Shown here: in pieces, positions 61,148-64,000 of the stretch | How the letters are laid out: each line of letters starts with the position of its first letter | Position numbering within the stretch: position 1 is the first letter of the stretch | Assembly: GCF_003461625.1 (NCBI RefSeq) | Contig: NZ_QTXL01000001.1 | Coordinates: forward strand, 372,001-436,000 | From: Clostridium sp. AF15-31 | GTDB lineage: Bacteria > Bacillota > Clostridia > Lachnospirales > Lachnospiraceae | Length of the DNA stretch: 64,000 bases | Reading direction: 5' to 3' | The notes under the pieces: generated by a model | What the model saw: the letters and a program-made list of their open reading frames with translations, nothing else | Told to the model about the DNA's origin: nothing | Databases searched by the model: none | Made by a program: the position numbers and the translations under genes

Positions 61148-61621
61148 ATGAAAGCCATTTTTTTCGACATTGACGGTGTGTTAAATTCAAACAAATTCAT
61201 CTGTAACAATCCGGGTGAAACCGTTGACAGAAAAAATGTAAAAAACCTTGCAGATGTTGTAAAGGCAACAGATGCGAAGCTGGTAGCGATCTTTAACTGG
61301 CGGAAAGAGGTTATGAAAGATCCGGTATGTGACGAGAGAGCACAGGAGCTGATCCTGAAGCTTAAGGAGGAAGGTCTCGTTATATCCGATGTAACTCCGC
61401 CGCAGGAACATATATCCGGCAAGTATGAGGATTATGGACGGTGCTTTGAGGTTAAGGACTATGTAGACCAACACGATGTGGACAGGCTGGTGATCTTAGA
61501 TGACATGGATTCAGACTGGGACAGAGTTGGACTTGCTGATTACTGGATCAATACGGAGAATACAGTAAAAGGATTTTCCGAGAGTGATGCAAGAGAAGTA
61601 ATAAATATCCTTAACAGTTAG
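61148..61621 (+). CDS. HAD-fold protein of the Swiss Army Knife RNA-repair type
   Basis: A 157-residue HAD-like phosphatase: FFDIDGVLNSNKF (motif I), a basic central part (FNWRKEV) where motif II Ser/Thr is Asn, and VILDDMDSD (motif IV). The short form matches the HAD domain seen in Swiss Army Knife RNA-repair proteins, which is often encoded alone; actual function is unknown. AGGAGG is eight bases before ATG 61148. The frame extends upstream to 61076 without a ribosome site. Confidence 0.7.
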   Translation: MKAIFFDIDGVLNSNKFICNNPGETVDRKNVKNLADVVKATDAKLVAIFNWRKEVMKDPVCDERAQELILKLKEEGLVISDVTPPQEHISGKYEDYGRCFEVKDYVDQHDVDRLVILDDMDSDWDRVGLADYWINTENTVKGFSESDAREVINILNS

Positions 61622-61662
61622 TATGCCCTTTGAAAAAATTACATGAGAGGAAGTGAAGACCT

Positions 61663-62355
61663 ACGGGTGACCTTGCAGAAAAGTTAACAGAGGAGCTGAA
61701 TTGCGAGACTCTCTTTACCATTCCAATTTTTGGTGGAATCCCGATCTCGGAATCAATCGTGGTAACATGGATCATTATGGCGGTACTTGTTCTGTTGTCC
61801 GTTATACTTGTCCGGAATCTGAAAGTTGAAAATCCGGGAAAGAAACAGCTTGCTCTGGAGTCGATCATTACGACATTTAATAATCTGTTTAGTGACGTTT
61901 TGGGAGAAAAAGGTAAGGCATATATACCGTATCTGATCACTGTCATTTTGTATATCGGAATGGCAAATATCGCAGGTATATTTGGATTTAAACCACCAAC
62001 CAAGGATCTGAACGTAACAGCAGCACTGGCGATCATGAGTATAGTCATGGTTCAGGTTGTCTGTATTAGAAGCAGGGGACCGAAAGGCTGGCTTAAGAGC
62101 TTTGCAGAGCCGGTAGCAATAGTAGCACCTATAAATGTAATGGAGCTTGTAATAAAACCATTGTCGTTATGTATGCGATTGTTCGGCAATGTTTTAGGTG
62201 CATTTGTTGTAATGAAATTAATTGAGGCGGTAGCGCCTGCCATTGTGCCTATTCCGTTAAGCCTTTATTTTGATATCTTTGATGGCTTACTTCAGGCATT
62301 TGTATTCACATTCTTAACTGCACTCTACATGCAGGAAGGATTGGGAGAAGACTAA
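61663..62355 (+). CDS. atpB: F1Fo ATP synthase subunit a (unusual non-AUG start)
   Basis: A six-helix membrane subunit forming the proton path with the c ring. The essential arginine lies in LSLCMRLFGNVLGAFV. The frame is open from 61657 to 62355. The conserved N-terminus GDLAEKLTEELNCETLFTIP (starting right after 61663) precedes the first GTG at 61759, so a start there would delete conserved residues. No ATG, GTG or TTG exists in the correct frame. ACG at 61663, nine bases after AGGAAG, is the best placed codon. A sequencing error or a rare start codon are both possible. Confidence 0.85.
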   Translation, partial: TGDLAEKLTEELNCETLFTIPIFGGIPISESIVVTWIIMAVLVLLSVILVRNLKVENPGKKQLALESIITTFNNLFSDVLGEKGKAYIPYLITVILYIGMANIAGIFGFKPPTKDLNVTAALAIMSIVMVQVVCIRSRGPKGWLKSFAEPVAIVAPINVMELVIKPLSLCMRLFGNVLGAFVVMKLIEAVAPAIVPIPLSLYFDIFDGLLQAFVFTFLTALYMQEGLGED

Positions 62356-62361
62356 GATTAA

Positions 62362-62616
<255 letters not shown>

Positions 62617-62718
62617 TATTTATAAGAATATGATGATTGCGGCACTATATCATAATAGATATGAAGGAATCGTAATTGTCGGATAACGAAAACAGACAGA
62701 AAGGCAGGAGGTCATTAA

Positions 62719-63222
62719 ATGATAAATTTAAGTGTCTCGTCCATAGCCATAACCATAATTAATATTATAGTTTTGTTTCTTCTGTTAAAGAAATTCCTGA
62801 TCGGTCCGATCAATAAGATCATGGCAGAACGTGAAGAGATGATCAAATCCTCGATCGCGAATGCCAATCAGACGAAGGATGATGCCATGAAACTGAAGCA
62901 GCAATATGAAGATACTCTCGCAGGTGTTCAGGATGAATGTGATACCATGCGGGATAAATCCAGACAGGCTGCACAGAATGAATATAACAGGATTGTGGCA
63001 GATGCAGGCGAGAAATCAAACCGTATGATCAAGGATGCGGAAAAAACTATAGAAGTACAGCGTGAAAAGGCTTTGAGCGATATGGAATCTCAGGTTGCAG
63101 AGCTTGCAATGTCGGCAGCGGCTAAGATTCTGGGTGAAGACTCAAATGACGCGAAAAATCAGTCACTATATGATGAGTTTATAGAAAAAGCAGGTGAGGC
63201 CCATGACACAGAAAGCAATTAA
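62719..63222 (+). CDS. atpF: F1Fo ATP synthase subunit b
   Basis: A 167-residue peripheral-stalk subunit: one N-terminal membrane helix (ITIINIIVLFLLLKKFLI) followed by a long charged coiled coil (AQNEYNRIVADAGEKSNRMI and so on). The N-terminal GPINKIMAEREEMI motif is typical. AGGAGGTCATTAA precedes the ATG; the next gene starts inside its 3' end. Confidence 0.95.
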   Translation: MINLSVSSIAITIINIIVLFLLLKKFLIGPINKIMAEREEMIKSSIANANQTKDDAMKLKQQYEDTLAGVQDECDTMRDKSRQAAQNEYNRIVADAGEKSNRMIKDAEKTIEVQREKALSDMESQVAELAMSAAAKILGEDSNDAKNQSLYDEFIEKAGEAHDTESN

Positions 63223-63712
63223 TTATGCTGAAGTTTTGTGCGAGCTGAATATTGATGCGGCTGAGCTTTCAGATATGGAAGCAGTTGTCAGGGAGAATCC
63301 TGAATTACAGGAGGCACTTACGTGTCCGGTTGTCAGCAGAGAAAAAAAGTCAGAAGTTATCGATAAGATATTCGACGGTTCAAAGACTACGGTAAAATTC
63401 TTAAAGGTACTTTGCAACAATTCTGATTTTGATCAGTTCTTTGAGATATGCAGGGAATACAGAGTTCTTATAAAGAAGAAGGCAGATGTCCTTCTTGCAA
63501 CCCTTTATTATGTGACACCTCCAACGGAGACACAGAAGAAGGGAATTGAAGATTTTCTGAAAAAGGAATATAAGACCTCAGATGTGGAACTGACATTGGA
63601 GAAGAAAGACAGTCTGATCGGCGGCTTTATTATTAAGGTCGGAAATAAGGAATATGACTGGAGTCTGGCAGGCAGATGTAAGCGGCTTACACAAAGATTG
63701 GTTACGAGGTGA
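63203..63712 (+). CDS. atpH: F1Fo ATP synthase subunit delta
   Basis: A 169-residue stalk-to-F1 connector: N-terminal helical bundle beginning KAINYAEVLCEL, middle part CPVVSREKKSEVIDKI and FLKVLCNNSDFDQF, and the C-terminal signature KKDSLIGGFIIKVGNKEYDWSLAGRCKRL. It overlaps atpF by 20 bases. ATG 63203 (after CAGGTGAGG) is preferred to GTG 63194. Confidence 0.94.
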   Translation: MTQKAINYAEVLCELNIDAAELSDMEAVVRENPELQEALTCPVVSREKKSEVIDKIFDGSKTTVKFLKVLCNNSDFDQFFEICREYRVLIKKKADVLLATLYYVTPPTETQKKGIEDFLKKEYKTSDVELTLEKKDSLIGGFIIKVGNKEYDWSLAGRCKRLTQRLVTR

Positions 63713-63718
63713 TAAGAT

Positions 63719-64000
63719 TTGAGTTCAATAAGTTCAGGAGATATTATCTCCATACTGAAAAGTGAGATAGAGAATTTTGACTTCGACACCCGGGACAAAG
63801 AAGTAGGAACTGTCATCTGGGTAGGAGATGGAATAGTAACGATATATGGTATTGATAATGCCATGTATGGTGAGATTGTAGTATTTGAAAATGGTATCAA
63901 GGGTATGGTACAGGATATCAGAAGAACCGAGATCGGATGTATCCTGTTCGGAAAAGATACCGGAATAAAAGAAGGTACAAAGGTTACCAGAACAGGTAAG
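63719..64000 (+). CDS. atpA: F1Fo ATP synthase subunit alpha, N-terminal part
   Basis: The gene continues past the window edge. TTG at 63719, after GAGGTGATAAG, opens a frame encoding SSISSGDIISILKSEIENFD, then EVGTVIWVGDGIVTIYGIDNAMYGEIVVFENGIKGMVQDI, the beta-barrel crown of AtpA. The regulatory and nucleotide-binding parts are outside the window. Six bases separate it from atpH. Confidence 0.94.
   Translation, partial: MSSISSGDIISILKSEIENFDFDTRDKEVGTVIWVGDGIVTIYGIDNAMYGEIVVFENGIKGMVQDIRRTEIGCILFGKDTGIKEGTKVTRTGK

Overview
The window looks like a chromosome segment of a Lachnospiraceae bacterium (Clostridia). The GC content is moderate and Shine-Dalgarno sites are strong (AGGAGG). It carries an SCIFF peptide with its radical SAM maturase next to a fused SecDF, DUF6382/FHA phosphosignalling proteins, a DUF6472 protein and clostridial-type citrate synthase and Xaa-Pro aminopeptidase. 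A Coprococcus- or Roseburia-like genus would fit, but the sequence alone does not settle the genus. No rRNA, tRNA, CRISPR array, intact insertion sequence or prophage was found.

Layout. 1-6.4 kb: the 3' end of rsmI, a prepilin peptidase, an acyl-CoA ligase, a diaminopimelate decarboxylase, a cyclophilin and mltG. 6.5-20.2 kb: one collinear cluster of two DUF6382-FHA proteins, a PP2C phosphatase, a membrane Ser/Thr kinase with a large external part, a membrane protein with nine TD[IV]L repeats, and a 2161-residue Ig-like surface protein. This looks like a complete phosphothreonine signalling module. 20.2-26.2 kb: the TIGR04086-scfA-scfB-secDF block, flanked by two paralogous HAD phosphatases. 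26.2-31.7 kb: an AraC regulator divergent from a GH2 beta-galactosidase and a sugar:cation symporter. 31.75-33.8 kb: a CIRCE-controlled hsp20, a DUF4143 ATPase remnant and fabH. 34.2-43 kb: citrate synthase, a membrane lipase, an Ig-like membrane protein, a CBS protein, a transglutaminase-like protein lacking its cysteine, DUF6472, an ABC-F ATPase and a Crh-like HPr paralogue. 43.4-46.1 kb: uridine phosphorylase, then a two-gene cassette of an acyl carrier protein and a BtrH-like protein. 46.1-57.8 kb: a lipoprotein/Xre/DUF2975 operon, a FliB-like protein, LOG, AlkD-like, LURP-one-like, TetR divergent from glgB, aminopeptidase P and a zinc-ribbon membrane protein. 58.6-64 kb: thrH, a cell-wall amidase, a degenerate CbiE/CbiT-like protein, a HAD protein and the start of the F1Fo ATP synthase operon (atpB-E-F-H-A).

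The three longest gene-free stretches (33.77-34.19, 45.63-46.12 and 57.81-58.58 kb) are not empty. Each holds two long hairpin elements. They fall into two families, A and B. In both, the central core of about 95 nt is conserved between copies, while the self-complementary outer arms differ from copy to copy. Core helices covary between copies (family A: gcc/ggc, gctc/gagc, gtcc/ggac; family B: a GNRA-capped hairpin with GAAA, GAGA or GCAA loops). This points to structured RNA, or structured single-stranded DNA, that I cannot assign to a known class. These elements and the FHA/kinase/TD[IV]L module are the two most interesting things here.
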